Assembly: GCA_028825345.1 (NCBI GenBank)
Contig: JAPKAJ010000164.1
Location: 1 to 5,292, forward strand
From: Arenicellales bacterium
Lineage (GTDB): Bacteria; Pseudomonadota; Gammaproteobacteria; Arenicellales; UBA868
Length of the DNA stretch: 5,292 nucleotides
Reading direction: 5' to 3'
Made by a program: the position numbers and the translations under genes. Positions 5,025-5,292 of this stretch are shown in pieces. Below the pieces are notes generated by a model. It was given only the letters and a program-made list of their open reading frames with translations. It was not told where the DNA came from and ran no database searches. Within the stretch, counting starts at the first letter, position 1. The number at the start of each line of letters is the position of its first letter.

Positions 5025-5292
5025 TCACAACCCCAGGTAACGGGCCAGTGCGCCTGCGGTGGTAGGCAAATCCGCAGGGGGCGTCGCCACGCGCACGGTC
5101 TTGTCACGGGTTGTCATCCCCTGCACGATCGACAGTTCAGCGCGCTTGCATCCCAGGGCAATGGCCAGAGTTTTCAGCAGTTCCTGGTTGGCCTTGCCGT
5201 TAACCGGGGGTCTGGTAATCCGCACCACTAAGCGGCCAGCACGCACAGGCCCGAATCCGGCCTGGCGTGAGCGGGGGATCACCCGCACCCGC
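5025..5292 (-). CDS. DUF167 (YggU-like) protein, 5' end outside the window
   Basis: This is a small conserved protein of unknown function, recognised by PPVNGKANQELLKTLAIALG followed by the strand ELSIVQG, then TTRDKTVRV. The lysine-alanine-asparagine and arginine-aspartate-lysine triplets are the usual conserved points of DUF167. Reading begins inside the first strand (RVRVIPRSRQAGFGP) at the right edge, and family members normally have a few more residues before this, so the start most likely lies beyond base 5292. In-frame GTG codons at 5286-5288 and 5280-5282 have no visible SD. The visible part spans nearly the whole domain and ends in RYLGL. It converges on the racemase gene, with 18 bases between stop codons and no terminator in that gap. 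Nothing links it to the transporter. Confidence 0.88.
   Translation of the reverse strand, partial: RVRVIPRSRQAGFGPVRAGRLVVRITRPPVNGKANQELLKTLAIALGCKRAELSIVQGMTTRDKTVRVATPPADLPTTAGALARYLGL

Noticed and set aside
1..5292. CRISPR array, insertion sequence, tRNA/rRNA, attachment site
   Set aside because: No regularly spaced repeats, transposase or integrase frame, terminal inverted repeats, or cloverleaf-like segment was seen on either strand.

Overview
The window looks like ordinary chromosome from a proteobacterium, most likely a gammaproteobacterium. This rests on a by-eye G+C in the mid-50s %, Shine-Dalgarno (SD) led genes, a periplasmic DsrE-like protein, a three-gene TRAP transporter and a DUF167/YggU gene. 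The genus cannot be fixed. I see no insertion sequence, phage gene, CRISPR array, tRNA or rRNA.

Layout from left to right: (1) 1-152 holds no assured gene, though one frame stays open from the left edge. (2) 153-644 (+) encodes a secreted DsrE-family protein, closed by a good intrinsic terminator at 652-686. (3) 645-991 is mostly non-coding but contains a small candidate unit on the + strand: an extended -10 at 809-817, a strong SD, a 30-codon TTG-start ORF at 884-976 and a weak hairpin. (4) 992-3887 (-) is a TRAP transporter operon transcribed dctP, dctQ, dctM: binding protein (GTG start at 3887), four-helix small permease, multi-helix large permease. A 40-nt inverted repeat sits in the dctP-dctQ gap. 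(5) 3888-4253 is a 366-bp divergent control region with several palindromes and short tandem repeats. (6) 4254-5006 (+) encodes an Asp/Glu/hydantoin racemase superfamily protein with both catalytic-type cysteines. (7) 5025-5292 (-) is a DUF167 gene cut by the right edge and convergent with the racemase.

Working model (inference): the TRAP system imports an organic acid across the inner membrane using an ion gradient, and the divergently transcribed racemase-family enzyme acts on that acid or a product of it. The two sides share one regulatory region containing a TGTATACA palindrome, of the GTATAC-core type common among GntR-family operators, and a separate ATCTTTG-N3-CAAAGAT site near the likely dctP promoter. 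No regulator gene lies in the window. The DsrE-like protein and the DUF167 protein have no evident link to this module. The least explained items are the 30-codon ORF, the transporter's substrate and the architecture of the divergent control region.
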